Shown here in pieces: positions 7,911 to 16,925 of a DNA stretch of 64,000 nt. The first letter of the stretch is position 1. Each line of letters starts with the position of its first letter. The stretch is from contig CAYXYF010000001.1 in the NCBI GenBank assembly GCA_964469265.1, positions 1 to 64,000 on the forward strand, given 5' to 3'. Both the position numbers and the translations under genes were made by a program. The notes below the pieces were generated by a model. It saw nothing but the letters and a program-made list of their open reading frames with translations, did not search any database and was not told where the DNA came from. The DNA comes from JAEYZS01 sp964469265 (GTDB lineage: Bacteria; Bdellovibrionota; Bdellovibrionia; Bdellovibrionales; JAEYZS01).

Positions 7911-8678
7911 GTGAGATCAAAAACTTTTCTCCTTATATATATAGTCATTTTCACCAGCCTGCTTTCTGCCTGTGCAACTTCTAAAGACAAAGAAGGGCGC
8001 GCGTCTTTGTATCATCAAATCGGCGCCGATTATCTTGCAAATAAAAGTTATCCCGAAGCTCTAACGAATCTTTTAAAAGCCGATGAACTTGCGCCCGACA
8101 ATGCGATCATTATGAATTCTCTTGGAATGTTGTACTTCGCTCAAAATAAATACAGCGTGGCTGTTGCATATCTTCAACGTGCACTGGAAAAACAACCGAG
8201 CTTTTCAGAAGCAAGAAACAACTTAGGGCGAGTTTATATTGCTCAAGGTTTATATAACAAAGCCATTAAAGAGATCGAAACAGTCGTTAAGGATTTAACG
8301 TACACAAATCCCGAGCGGGCGAGAACAAATTTGGGGCTCGCTTACTTACGGCAAAACAAATATGACCTTGCAAGAACAGAATTATTAGAGGCAATTAAGT
8401 TAAATAGAAACTATTGCACTCCCTATGAACTCTATGGTCAGACTCTGATGAAACTTAAAGAATACGACAATGCCACTGGAGTATTTGATCGAGCAATAAA
8501 AGTGTGTCAAAATACTCCAGAAGAAGTTCATTACTTGAGTGGGCTTAGTTACTATCACCGCGGTCACAAGAAGATGGCCGTGACACGATTGAAGGAAGTT
8601 ACCCAGCTCTATCCTGCAAGTGAGTTTGCAGAAAAGTCGCGGGCCTTACTGAATGTTATTGCACAGGATAAACAATGA
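7911..8678 (+). CDS. PilW/PilF-like TPR lipoprotein
   Basis: A 255-residue outer-membrane lipoprotein candidate: basic N-terminus, hydrophobic stretch and lipobox LLSAC with the cysteine near residue 21. About five to six tetratricopeptide repeats follow (for example the units around residues 36-68, 70-102 and 145-178). The layout matches PilF/PilW pilotins, which help the PilQ secretin of type IVa pili assemble; the same architecture also occurs in general TPR lipoproteins. GTG is the start that gives a normal lipoprotein leader; no good Shine-Dalgarno is visible. Its last bases overlap the next ATG (ATGA), so it is coupled to the RodZ-like gene. Confidence 0.7.
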   Translation: MRSKTFLLIYIVIFTSLLSACATSKDKEGRASLYHQIGADYLANKSYPEALTNLLKADELAPDNAIIMNSLGMLYFAQNKYSVAVAYLQRALEKQPSFSEARNNLGRVYIAQGLYNKAIKEIETVVKDLTYTNPERARTNLGLAYLRQNKYDLARTELLEAIKLNRNYCTPYELYGQTLMKLKEYDNATGVFDRAIKVCQNTPEEVHYLSGLSYYHRGHKKMAVTRLKEVTQLYPASEFAEKSRALLNVIAQDKQ

Positions 8679-9592
8679 AAGAGATTGGAAACCTACTTCG
8701 AGAAACAAGAGAACAAAAAAAGCTCGGCATTCATGACGTCGCGGTAGCCATTAAAATTAATGTTAGGACACTTCAAGCGATTGAAGATGGCGATGAAGAA
8801 AATCTCCCAGCAAAACCATTTCTTCGTGGCTTTGTTCAGACCTATGCGAAGTATCTAGAATTGGACGTGGACGCGGTAATGCGAAAGTTTCTTGAGGCCC
8901 ACGGGACAACAAAACCCAAGCCCCAGATCACGGACAGCTCAACGTCCGAGGCAGAATCACAAGAAGAGGTTTTAAATAAATTTGAACTCTATAAAAAAAT
9001 TGCTTACGTTGCTGCAGCTATAGTTGCAGTTGTTGTAATTTATTTTATTCAACAGGTTGTTAGTAGGTACGAAGAAGAATCTAAAATCGCGCGCGAACAA
9101 CAAGAGGCTGTAATTTCCCAAATTCCAGGAGAGATTGAACCTCTATCAGACCAACCGACGGCTGACACTTCCGAAGGAGAAGAAGAGGCGACAGCCGCTC
9201 CTGTGACAACGCCTACACCTGCACCAGCGCCAACACCAGCCGCTCCGACTCCTGCAGCAACACCGCAGGCTGAAACCCCTCCCGCACCAACGCCAACGCC
9301 TGCGCCTAAACCTGCAACAACACCAGAGCCCGTAGCCACAACCCCTCAACCTTCTGCGCGTCCACAACAGATTATCATTGAAGCACTGGATAATGTTGAG
9401 GTTAGGTACGTTAAAGACAAGGACCGTGAACGAACAGTAAAATTAAAGCCAGAGCAAATTTTAACCATACAAGCCGGAGAGGCAATTAGCTTAAAAATCA
9501 ATGACAGTGGGGCTGTTAATATTATTCATAATGGCCGAGATAGAGGCGTTCCTGGAAATCTGGGCCAACCAACTACACTTAAGTATCCGTGA
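8675..9592 (+). CDS. RodZ-like protein (HTH_25, TM, DUF4115)
   Basis: A 305-residue single-pass membrane protein. Residues 1-75 are a HTH_25 (Cro/C1-type) domain with the LPAKPFLRGFVQTYAKYL motif typical of RodZ; one membrane segment lies at about 109-128. A Pro/Thr/Ala-rich periplasmic linker (about 165-255) and a C-terminal DUF4115-like beta domain (about 258-305) follow. RodZ couples MreB filaments to the cell-wall machinery, so a role in cell shape or envelope signalling is expected. It overlaps both neighbours by 4 nt (ATGA before, GTGA after). The low-complexity linker creates spurious open frames on the other strand. Confidence 0.75.
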   Translation: MKEIGNLLRETREQKKLGIHDVAVAIKINVRTLQAIEDGDEENLPAKPFLRGFVQTYAKYLELDVDAVMRKFLEAHGTTKPKPQITDSSTSEAESQEEVLNKFELYKKIAYVAAAIVAVVVIYFIQQVVSRYEEESKIAREQQEAVISQIPGEIEPLSDQPTADTSEGEEEATAAPVTTPTPAPAPTPAAPTPAATPQAETPPAPTPTPAPKPATTPEPVATTPQPSARPQQIIIEALDNVEVRYVKDKDRERTVKLKPEQILTIQAGEAISLKINDSGAVNIIHNGRDRGVPGNLGQPTTLKYP

Positions 9593-10803
9593 AGACTTTA
9601 CTAAGCTTTAGTATATTTACTGTTCTACTTTTAATCTACGGAATCTATCTTGGATTATTTCAGTTCAAAATTATTTTACCAGAAATTGAAGTCGCTAACT
9701 CACCCCACTACTACGATTATCGTGGTGTTACCAACGTCCACTCCAATGCGAGTACGGGAAGTGCAACCTATAGTGAAATTCTACGATACGCAAAAAAATC
9801 CAATTTGGATTGGATAATCATCACTGAGCTCAACCAACCTAGCCCACCTCGATTCATTGAAGGTTATTTTCAAGATATGTTAGTTATGACTGGTGGGGAG
9901 TATTCATACTTTGATTCACGACTCCTTTATTATGGGAGTGAAATCCCACCAGTTGGCACCTCACAAACACAGGTGTTTTTTGCAGACATTCTTTCACAAA
10001 GTGCGCGTTCAAATGATCTTGTCGTCCTGGCCCATCCTTATTATTCAAGATACGGTTGGGTTGGAGATTTTCCGCAGGGACTTGATGGTATAGAGGTTAT
10101 TAACTTAAAAAGTGTTTTGGATAAAACCTGGAAAGAATCAAAGAGCAGAGTTTTATTGAGCTTGTTACTTTACTCTTTCAATCCAAACATTGCTTTTATG
10201 AACATCTATTCAAATCCTGATGATGAATTGGTTCTTTGGGATCAGCTCAATAAAAAACAAAAGATGATTGGTTTTGCAGGAAACGACACTACAGCCCGCG
10301 TGCCAATTTCTGATGAAAAATATCTTAAGTTTCCAAGTTATGAAACTTCTTTTGGCCTTCTCAGTAACCACGTCCTTTTACAAACGGAACTGACGGGAAA
10401 TTATAAATCAGATAGTCATAAAGTATTTGAAGCTCTACAAAATGGACAGTTTTATATGTCCTTAGACTTTTTAGGATCTCCAAAAGGATTTTATGCTGAA
10501 ATAAAAGATGGAGATACGATCTATCCTATAGGATCAACGCTGACTATGAAAGACGGATTGTCTTTAGTTATCGAGATGCCAGAGGGTATAAGTGCACCGT
10601 TTCAGGTGAATGTTAAAAAAGACGGTGAACATTACTCGACATCAAACTCAAAAAATACAGTTTTAAATATTTCTGCGCCAGGCATTTACCGCATTGAAGT
10701 GCGGGTCAATCCGCGTGTTCCGATACCACGAGGAAGCCGCTGGATACCTTGGATTTACACCAACAATTTTATAATAGAAGATTCGGTATCAAAGGCTCAG
10801 TAA
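9589..10803 (+). CDS. PHP-domain-type metal-dependent phosphoesterase-like protein
   Basis: A 404-residue protein with an N-terminal membrane anchor (about 3-22). A PHP-like domain follows: GVTNVHSNAS (the His of the first metal motif), then WIIITELNQP, a GGEYS stretch, LAHPYY and GFAGNDTTAR, in the usual order of PHP metal-binding motifs. The C-terminal region is beta-rich. A phosphoesterase acting outside the inner membrane is the likely role; the substrate is unknown. The GTG start overlaps the RodZ-like stop. Its last 15 nt overlap the exonuclease gene on the opposite strand. Confidence 0.65.
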   Translation: MKTLLSFSIFTVLLLIYGIYLGLFQFKIILPEIEVANSPHYYDYRGVTNVHSNASTGSATYSEILRYAKKSNLDWIIITELNQPSPPRFIEGYFQDMLVMTGGEYSYFDSRLLYYGSEIPPVGTSQTQVFFADILSQSARSNDLVVLAHPYYSRYGWVGDFPQGLDGIEVINLKSVLDKTWKESKSRVLLSLLLYSFNPNIAFMNIYSNPDDELVLWDQLNKKQKMIGFAGNDTTARVPISDEKYLKFPSYETSFGLLSNHVLLQTELTGNYKSDSHKVFEALQNGQFYMSLDFLGSPKGFYAEIKDGDTIYPIGSTLTMKDGLSLVIEMPEGISAPFQVNVKKDGEHYSTSNSKNTVLNISAPGIYRIEVRVNPRVPIPRGSRWIPWIYTNNFIIEDSVSKAQ

Positions 10804-11400
10804 ATCAAGCTGCTTGTGAGTGCGCTCAACTTGTGAGAACTTCAATGGCTTTCCACTCATTTGTGCAAGTGTTTCAAAAGTTGGTATTTGGCCATTCACA
10901 GTTAACCTCTGAATGATGTTTGAAAACAAATGTCCAGTGTACGTGGCGTCGTGCTGGGCTCGATGGAACACTTCGGTGTGAATTTTTAAATGCTGAACAA
11001 CCGTTCCTAGTTTGTAATTCATTAATCCTGGGATTGCTTTTCGAGAAAGTGAAAGAGTATCTAAAAGATACCCACGAGGCGCACGAGATTCAAATTTTTT
11101 GATGTCAGCTTCTAAAAACTGAAAATCAAAGCTCGCATTATGCGCAATCATAAGGTCGTCACCGCAGAACTCAGCAAAAGAATCTAAAAGTTTATCTATA
11201 GTCGGCTTATCGGCAACCATTTCTGGCGTAATGCCTGTCACCTGTTGAACCTCTTCAGAGATCAGTCTATTCGGATTAACAAGTGTTGAAAAAAGTCCCG
11301 CTGGCTCGCCGTCTACAAAACGAACAGCCGCAATTTCAGTAATTTGATCAACACCCGCAATAAAGCCAGTTGTCTCTAAATCAAATGATATAAAGTTCAC
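10789..11400 (-). CDS. DEDDh 3'-5' exonuclease (DnaQ/PolC epsilon type)
   Basis: DEDDh nuclease of about 203 residues. Exo I is FDLETTG at the N-terminus, Exo II is in AHNASFDFQFL, and Exo III is HRAQHDA with the catalytic His and Asp. It resembles the epsilon-like exonuclease domain in DnaQ and PolC proteins. The start is set at the GTG at 11400: AAGGGGA sits 7 nt before it, and the protein then begins just before Exo I. An upstream in-frame TTG (11454) would add 18 non-family residues. No polymerase part is fused, so it may be a proofreading subunit or a repair nuclease. Confidence 0.85.
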   Translation of the reverse strand: MNFISFDLETTGFIAGVDQITEIAAVRFVDGEPAGLFSTLVNPNRLISEEVQQVTGITPEMVADKPTIDKLLDSFAEFCGDDLMIAHNASFDFQFLEADIKKFESRAPRGYLLDTLSLSRKAIPGLMNYKLGTVVQHLKIHTEVFHRAQHDATYTGHLFSNIIQRLTVNGQIPTFETLAQMSGKPLKFSQVERTHKQLDLLSL

Positions 11401-11530
11401 TTTGGATTCCCCTTTTGAAAACTCCAACTTAATTTTTCTACTTTCTATATTCAAGGCTTAGCCTCTATTATGCGTCGCACAAAGCGTCTATTTTAAGCCT
11501 ATTGTAATTTAAACAAGTTCCCCATAAAAA

Positions 11531-11824
11531 GTGGAAATGAAAGATTGCATTGTGCTCGCTAACGAAGACCTTGAGTTACCAATAAAAAATGAGTCATCGG
11601 TCTTAGAGCTGCTTTTAAATAACAAAGTCGATATTGATCATTCCTGCGGCGGCTTTGCAACCTGCGGAACTTGTAGAGTGTTTGTAAAGTCCGACCTTAA
11701 GTCTCTTGAGCCTAGAAATGAAATAGAACAGGAACGTGCAGACGACCTTTCTTTTGAAGAGCACGAGCGGTTAGCGTGCCAACTACAACCCAGAAGCGGA
11801 CTTATCATAGAAGTTCCGACTTAA
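11531..11824 (+). CDS. 2Fe-2S ferredoxin (plant/ISC type)
   Basis: Electron-transfer protein of 97 residues (95 if the ATG at 11537 is used). Cluster cysteines are in HSCGGFATCGTC (three) and LACQL near the C-terminus (fourth), the spacing of [2Fe-2S] ferredoxins of the adrenodoxin/Isc kind. The region between cysteines three and four is acidic. No isc genes adjoin it. It stands alone between divergent and convergent genes, and its last 4 nt overlap the end of nadE. The physiological partner is unknown. Confidence 0.85.
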   Translation: MEMKDCIVLANEDLELPIKNESSVLELLLNNKVDIDHSCGGFATCGTCRVFVKSDLKSLEPRNEIEQERADDLSFEEHERLACQLQPRSGLIIEVPT

Positions 11825-13434
11825 ACTTTCCACGTTATGGGATACCGTCTTCCCGTACCGAAAGAATGATCGCTGATTCGCAATATCGGCGGTGATTGCC
11901 ATCTTTTAAACTCAGCTTTCATGATTTTTTGGTAAATGTTTTTTTCAAAATCCCCGCGAGGCGGCTTGCGGTCCACAATAAATTTTTTAACTAATTTATC
12001 CAGTACAGGATAAGGCGGAAGACTGTCTTGATCTTTTTGATTTTCTCTAAGTTCCGCAGTCGGGGCCCGAGTGATAATCTCTGGTGGAATTAATTCCGAA
12101 TTTTTATTGTAATGCTCTGCTAACATGTAGACTTCATGCTTAAGAAGATCTCCCAGAGGAGATAAACCGCCACACATATCGCCGTAGAGGGTAGTGTATC
12201 CCACCGCGTACTCTGACTTGTTTCCTGTAGCTAACAAGAGGCTATTTGTGGCATTTGAGTGTGCCATAAGAGCAAGACCTCGCAAGCGCGACTGAATGTT
12301 TTCATGTACAGTACTGAACTCTTTGATTCCAAGACTAATATCAAACTCTTCTTGAGCTACACGATACATTCCATTGATATCGAGATTTAAAAATTTACAT
12401 TTTAAATTTTCCGCGAGTTTTAGTGCGAGATCAAAACTCTCTGGAGCACTGTACGGACCTGGCATTGCGATTGTTGTCACTCGATTGGGTCCAAGAGCGT
12501 CCACCGCCAAGCATGCAACAACTGCGGAGTCAATTCCACCGCTTGAACCAAGATGAATACTATGAAATCCATTCTTGGAACAAAAATCTTGAATACCTAA
12601 AACAAGGGCCTGACGAAGCTTCTCCGCTTTATTTTTTATGACTGGTCGCTGACCGCCTTCCTGAGCGCGAAGATCGACGACGTTGATGTCTTCTTCAAAA
12701 AAAACACTTTGTGAAAGAAAGCTACCCTTCTCTGTCACGCTGAAACTGCCACCGTCAAATATAATTTCATCTTGAGCGCCCACTTGGTTCACATAGACCA
12801 CAGGAGCTTTAAAAAATTTTGCAGTCTTTGATACGACCTTTTTTCGACGTTGATCTTTGTCGGCAGAAAAGGGTGACGATGAAATGTTTAGAATGTAGTC
12901 GGGTTTACTCTTCTTTAGCTTTACGAGTGGATTTTGTTCATAGCGAGTGCCAACCCAAGCGTCTCCCCAACCCCAGATGTCTTCACAAATGGTCACCAGA
13001 ATTTTTTTACCTTTGTATTTTAAAATTCCAGCTCCGAGATCTCCGCCTTGAAAATGCCTAACCTCATCGAACACATCATAGTTAGGAAGGAGTTGCTTAC
13101 AGAAGATCTTTTCTTTTTTTCCCTTCTCAAGAAAAACAGCCGAGTTAAAAAAATATTTACCTACTGATGATTTGTTTAAGGTGACCGCACCAAAGAGAAC
13201 TCCGATACCTGGCGGAATCGTTTTTTTTAGTTTTGATATGTATTTGAGTTGTTCGTTAACAAGGTCTCTTCGCTCTAGTAAGTCCGATGGCCAATACCCA
13301 AAAAGAGCTAGTTCTGGAAACACCACAAGATCGCAATGTCTTTCTTTTGCACGACGAGTGTATTCAACGATCTTTTGATAATTTTGTTCAAAGTTCGCTA
13401 TGTGGGTGTTGATCTGGGCGGATGCGATTCTCAT
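11821..13434 (-). CDS. nadE: Glutamine-dependent NAD+ synthetase
   Basis: Makes NAD+ from nicotinate adenine dinucleotide, using ammonia released from glutamine. The 537-residue protein has an N-terminal nitrilase-type amidase domain (about 1-260) with the triad Glu41 (FPELALFGY), Lys113 (FCKQLLPNYDVF) and Cys150 (ICEDIWGWGD). The C-terminal synthetase domain (about 270-537) carries the PP-loop SSGGIDSA near residues 297-304. Length and two-domain layout match the glutamine-dependent form. Its 5' end overlaps the DUF2203 gene by 47 nt, so the two are probably transcribed together. Confidence 0.95.
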   Translation of the reverse strand: MRIASAQINTHIANFEQNYQKIVEYTRRAKERHCDLVVFPELALFGYWPSDLLERRDLVNEQLKYISKLKKTIPPGIGVLFGAVTLNKSSVGKYFFNSAVFLEKGKKEKIFCKQLLPNYDVFDEVRHFQGGDLGAGILKYKGKKILVTICEDIWGWGDAWVGTRYEQNPLVKLKKSKPDYILNISSSPFSADKDQRRKKVVSKTAKFFKAPVVYVNQVGAQDEIIFDGGSFSVTEKGSFLSQSVFFEEDINVVDLRAQEGGQRPVIKNKAEKLRQALVLGIQDFCSKNGFHSIHLGSSGGIDSAVVACLAVDALGPNRVTTIAMPGPYSAPESFDLALKLAENLKCKFLNLDINGMYRVAQEEFDISLGIKEFSTVHENIQSRLRGLALMAHSNATNSLLLATGNKSEYAVGYTTLYGDMCGGLSPLGDLLKHEVYMLAEHYNKNSELIPPEIITRAPTAELRENQKDQDSLPPYPVLDKLVKKFIVDRKPPRGDFEKNIYQKIMKAEFKRWQSPPILRISDHSFGTGRRYPITWKV

Positions 13435-13858
13435 CTAAAGGGTCCTGTTTTATATTTTTCTCCAGATAATCTTTTACAGGACGACGGCCCGAAAATCCAT
13501 CTCTATATCCGTGCCAGTGGGTGATTTGAGTCTCAGGGAACTTCCAACAAAAATACCCATCGCCAGAGTCGAAATCAGCAATCCACAATCCCTTTGAGAG
13601 CGCACCAAGTTTTTCAACCTTGGTTTGCCATTCCTGGATAAGGTTGTTTATCTCGAGCTCAGTTTCCATTTTTTTTGGTTCGTTGTTTGCGACGACATCT
13701 AGTTTTTGAATAAGTGCACTGACTTTTTCAGAATACTGCTTTGTGATTCTGTGAACAATCGGCATAAGTTCACAGATATCTGTATAACTAAAAACTTTCC
13801 GCGGCTTCAACTCTATGACTTTAGCTATCGCGCTATGCGCGTTCCCCTCTTCGATCAT
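13388..13858 (-). CDS. DUF2203 family protein
   Basis: A protein of about 156 residues with the DUF2203 signature: an N-terminal helical part (F-S-Y-T-D-I-C-E-L-M-P, then a long amphipathic helix) and a C-terminal part with GLWIADF, FCWKFPE, ITHWHGYRDGFSGRRP, matching the conserved DF...CWk.gE..I..WH...GF.gR pattern. Function is unknown in the family. The start ATG at 13858 has GGGGAAAAAGGG in front; an upstream TTG would only add an unconserved leader. The 47 nt overlap with nadE is longer than usual for coupled genes. Confidence 0.75.
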   Translation of the reverse strand: MIEEGNAHSAIAKVIELKPRKVFSYTDICELMPIVHRITKQYSEKVSALIQKLDVVANNEPKKMETELEINNLIQEWQTKVEKLGALSKGLWIADFDSGDGYFCWKFPETQITHWHGYRDGFSGRRPVKDYLEKNIKQDPLDENRIRPDQHPHSEL

Positions 13859-14032
13859 CCCTTTTTCCCCCACAAAATTTATTGCCCGAAGCGCCCCTAG
13901 TTTCAACAAAAATATGACAGTTCTTTTGACTCCAACGGTTAAAAGAAGGCCTACAAATTAATGCAACCAGACGTCCAGTTTCTTATTGAAATTTGATTGA
14001 TCGGTGCGCCATCTAGAAGTATCTCAGTAATA

Positions 14033-14569
14033 ATGAAAAACTTTTCTGCTGAAAGCTGTGATCATAGGGAATTTTCTCTTATCGAGTTTCGATCGGAGCT
14101 AGAGGCATTAGAGCTCATTAATAGCCTTCCAAGTCATGTAAAACTCTTAGATATGTTCAGTTTAACGAATGGCCACTTTGTGGTGTTCTTAATCTGTCAA
14201 AACCTTAAAAACGTCTATGACTCACTAAAAAAACATCCGAGTGCATTAGATGGTTATTTTACAAATGACACCATTATAGAATCTCTAAACGCGTTCTATT
14301 ATCTGAATAAAACGGCGATATCCGACTGCCTTCTCATCATCGAAAGTGAAAAACTCAGTCAGATTTTTAGTATTATGGATTTGGCTCATCGGTCAGATTT
14401 ACATGCTTTCGACTTAAAAAATCAAAAGGCCCATAAATTTAATACACTTTATCTGTCAGGCAAACTTGAGCATCTCAAAAAGTTTGAAAATAATCTTAAG
14501 AGCAACAGTGAAATCCAGTACAAAATCATTGAACATATTAATAAACCATTAAGCGATTTTTTAAATTAA
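14033..14569 (+). CDS. Protein of unknown function (about 178 aa)
   Basis: An open frame with no signal peptide or membrane segment. It has mixed alpha/beta character with hydrophobic strands (HVKLLDMF, HFVVFLIC, DCLLIIES) separated by helices, giving a suggestion of two related halves. I recognise no family. The start is uncertain: the ATG at 14033 lacks a clear Shine-Dalgarno and an in-frame TTG lies at 13997. It is transcribed away from the DUF2203/nadE genes, and its last 4 nt overlap the end of the convergent TPR gene. Confidence 0.55.
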   Translation: MKNFSAESCDHREFSLIEFRSELEALELINSLPSHVKLLDMFSLTNGHFVVFLICQNLKNVYDSLKKHPSALDGYFTNDTIIESLNAFYYLNKTAISDCLLIIESEKLSQIFSIMDLAHRSDLHAFDLKNQKAHKFNTLYLSGKLEHLKKFENNLKSNSEIQYKIIEHINKPLSDFLN

Positions 14570-15804
14570 TCTTGGTAACACGAATCTAGATTTCGCGCGT
14601 AGGCTTGGGTTTGTTCACCACTTTTTGCGCTTTTAAACCAAGTCGTTGAACATCGCTCTGTCACGCTAAGGTATTTTTTAGCAATCTTTGGTTCTTTGCG
14701 TTCGTCGAGAGCATAAGAAAAACGTCTTATCTCCACGTCTACACCTCTAATATAAGGGCACGCTTTTAAGAGTGCGTCTAATGCCTTATCATAAGATTTA
14801 AGTTCAAATTCCGTTTTTGCTAGGCCCAGGTAACACCGGCCTGAGTTTGCTTGAACTTTAATACATTGTGAAAACAACGTGCGCCCTTGCTCCCAATTTT
14901 TTATGGAGCAGCTTGCCTGTCCGCCATTCCATTGTGCAACTTCGGAATTTTTGTAATTCTTGGCTGCGTTCAAAAGAATTCTTCGGGCTTGTGTCTCATC
15001 ACCTGTATGTTTAAGTGCTAAACCAAGATAGACATGATTATCGGGATTTTTGTTATCTTTATTGATTGCCCTTTTACAAATTTCTTTGGCATTACCATAA
15101 TACTTTTGTTCGATTTCTATTCGGCAAAACTCGTTGAGCCAAAATGGTTTATCGCCAAATTTTTCTAACACCTCAATGATAACTAATCTTGCATCGTAGA
15201 AATTTTTTTCTTTCCTGAATAAATTAAAGAGCCCTTGATAAGCGGGCTCATACTTTGGCGTTTTTTTAATGGAATCCCTGTAGGCCGTTGCGGCATCTTC
15301 GATTTTCGATTCTTTAAGATAGGCATCACCTAATCTTGTAAGCTGACTGGCCGAGGCTCTATTGTCTACGCGGATGAGCTCCAGTGCACGGATCTCTTCT
15401 TTTCGGTCGCCCGCAAGGGCGTACACCCTTGAAAGATGATCGAGGACTTCGATACTTTGTGGCTTGTTTGCCTTCCTCAAGTTTTCTACTGCTTTTTTAT
15501 AATTCTTAAGCTTCGTATAAAGTTCAGCGATTGCAATATAGTCTTTTTTTGTTTTTTTAGGACGGGCTTCTAATGCCGTAATTTGTTGTGTGATTCCGTC
15601 GCGGTTAACAGAAGCAACTCGTCGAGTTGGACGTTTTCGTTGAGGAGCTGGTCGTCTTGTTTTTTGCACAGCCTTGCGTTGCTCTTGCGGCTTCACCTTT
15701 TTTTGAGGCAAGGTTTTCCGCGGTGTGTTTTGCGCGTAACTGGGCATTGCAACGATAATTGCTAGCATAGCGAAATAAATTGTTAATGCCTTAATACTTT
15801 TCAT
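14566..15804 (-). CDS. Secreted TPR protein (TadD-like role possible)
   Basis: A 412-residue exported protein: signal peptide (about 1-24, ending in SYAQ), a very basic Lys/Arg/Pro/Gln segment (about 28-66) and then about eight tetratricopeptide-type helical repeats to the C-terminus. Several cysteines occur in the second half. It starts in a 1-nt overlap with the stop of the pilin-like gene upstream, so the two form one minus-strand operon divergent from the Flp operon. Tad systems usually include a TPR protein (TadD), which makes a pilus-assembly role reasonable, though TPR proteins are common. The basic segment could bind peptidoglycan or nucleic acid; that is speculation. Confidence 0.65.
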   Translation of the reverse strand: MKSIKALTIYFAMLAIIVAMPSYAQNTPRKTLPQKKVKPQEQRKAVQKTRRPAPQRKRPTRRVASVNRDGITQQITALEARPKKTKKDYIAIAELYTKLKNYKKAVENLRKANKPQSIEVLDHLSRVYALAGDRKEEIRALELIRVDNRASASQLTRLGDAYLKESKIEDAATAYRDSIKKTPKYEPAYQGLFNLFRKEKNFYDARLVIIEVLEKFGDKPFWLNEFCRIEIEQKYYGNAKEICKRAINKDNKNPDNHVYLGLALKHTGDETQARRILLNAAKNYKNSEVAQWNGGQASCSIKNWEQGRTLFSQCIKVQANSGRCYLGLAKTEFELKSYDKALDALLKACPYIRGVDVEIRRFSYALDERKEPKIAKKYLSVTERCSTTWFKSAKSGEQTQAYARNLDSCYQD

Positions 15805-16706
15805 TATTCCTGACTCTTTGAGTACTGCAACACTTGACCACCGAAGAACACAAAAATGATCACGATGATCGAAACTATAACTAGTATCTTAATAAAATTT
15901 CCGAAAGTGAACTCCTCACTCTCTTCAAGAGTTGCATTATTGGCTTTGCCCACGCTCACTGGAACTCTTTTTCCTCTTAGCGCTTGCTCTGGGTCTGCTT
16001 CAACCCTTGCTTTCACTGTGGCATTGTCTTTACCCTTGTCTTCTTCTCGATCCATTGCTCCGTACACTGGAACATATCTGCTTCGCCCAGCTCTTGCGTC
16101 CGTGAGGCCCGCACCTGCACCGAAATTATTCGTTCCCGAAATCATTCCACTTGTTGGGTCTTCATCTCCGTCGCCACCGCGTTCAGACTGACTTAACGGT
16201 ACAGCTCGTTTCCGACCGCCCATTTCAGCAAACACCCCCGATTGCCCACGATTTGAAGAGCCATCATAGGAACCTGATGAGGCAGAAGAGGAGCTACTTC
16301 CTCCTGAGCCTCCGTCACTAGATTGCGATTCACTATCTGCTCCCGCATCCGACGCTGTATCTCCTCCAGAATCCCCTGAACCTCCAGTGCTTCCAGAACC
16401 CTCACCACCCACACCGAAACGGAGGGCTCGTCCTTCCGCAACAGTAAACGGCTCGTAGAGATCATCACATTCAGTTTCAGAATTACCATCGGATCCCAAG
16501 GATGGGAGCTCTCCTAATTCCAGCAAACACTGAAAATATTCTCCGAAATAGTTTTGAGCAAACCTTTGAGTCGTGTCTGCTACTGCTAAAATAATTGAAG
16601 CAAGTACAACAACGATTACAAAAAGTAATAACACGTATTCAAGTACCGCCTGGCCTTTTGAATTTCTTAAAAATTTTAAGGTGTTATTCTTAGTCTTTAA
16701 CATCAT
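15804..16706 (-). CDS. Large pilin-like protein with Ser/Gly-rich centre and C-terminal TM
   Basis: A 300-residue protein with a class III prepilin leader: basic N-terminus, then G18 followed by QAVLEY (Glu at +5, Tyr at +6) and a hydrophobic helix (about 26-45), as in Flp pilins. The middle is a long Ser/Gly/Asp-rich disordered region (about 95-150) and a further polar region. A second membrane segment lies at about 270-290, near the C-terminus. Ordinary Flp pilins are 50-70 residues with no second anchor, so this looks like a minor or scaffold pilin-like protein processed by the CpaA peptidase at 17440. It is divergent from the flp operon and first in an operon with the TPR gene. Confidence 0.65.
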   Translation of the reverse strand: MMLKTKNNTLKFLRNSKGQAVLEYVLLLFVIVVVLASIILAVADTTQRFAQNYFGEYFQCLLELGELPSLGSDGNSETECDDLYEPFTVAEGRALRFGVGGEGSGSTGGSGDSGGDTASDAGADSESQSSDGGSGGSSSSSASSGSYDGSSNRGQSGVFAEMGGRKRAVPLSQSERGGDGDEDPTSGMISGTNNFGAGAGLTDARAGRSRYVPVYGAMDREEDKGKDNATVKARVEADPEQALRGKRVPVSVGKANNATLEESEEFTFGNFIKILVIVSIIVIIFVFFGGQVLQYSKSQE

Positions 16707-16726
16707 TCTCTTATCGTCATTTATGG

Positions 16727-16737
16727 CAACAATGTTG
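16727..16737. repeat. CAACAATGTTG palindrome, copy 1
   Basis: Odd palindrome with 5 bp arms around a central A, 21 nt upstream of the minus-strand pilin-like start codon. The same core recurs at 16846 and at 2564. Confidence 0.5.
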
Positions 16738-16843
16738 AATCATTCTGAGAAATTACAAATAAACTAGAGGTTTTCCAGCGCGTTCCTTTCACGATTTTAG
16801 CTCAACCAAAGTCTAATTGTCAGACCAAGGTCGAGCCCTCTGT

Positions 16844-16858
16844 TGCAACAATGTTGCA
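16844..16858. repeat. TGCAACAATGTTGCA palindrome, copy 2
   Basis: A 15 nt palindrome (7 bp arms around A) containing the CAACAATGTTG core, with its centre 119 nt from copy 1. It lies about 70 nt upstream of the flp promoter-like site, a typical position for an activator or repressor. Confidence 0.5.
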
Positions 16859-16925
16859 CGCGTTTACAGGCCGTCTCAGCTAAAGCATCAATTTCACTAA
16901 GATTGAGTTAAGTAGCTTAAAAGTT

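Noticed and set aside
9049..9367. Gly/Ala- and Arg/Cys-rich open frames antisense to the RodZ-like linker
   Set aside because: They arise from the GC-rich Pro/Thr/Ala coding repeats on the sense strand and have no ribosome site.
15856..16489. Overlapping open frames on both strands in the Ser/Gly-rich pilin-like gene
   Set aside because: Low-complexity sequence leaves other frames open; the pilin leader and C-terminal helix are only in the chosen frame, which is coupled to its neighbour.
16844..16858. TTGCAA-CAATG-TTGCA as a sigma-54 promoter
   Set aside because: The -24 box lacks the invariant GG. The copy at 16725 (TGGCAA-CAATG-TTGAA) has GG but lacks GC at -12. The palindrome explanation is better.
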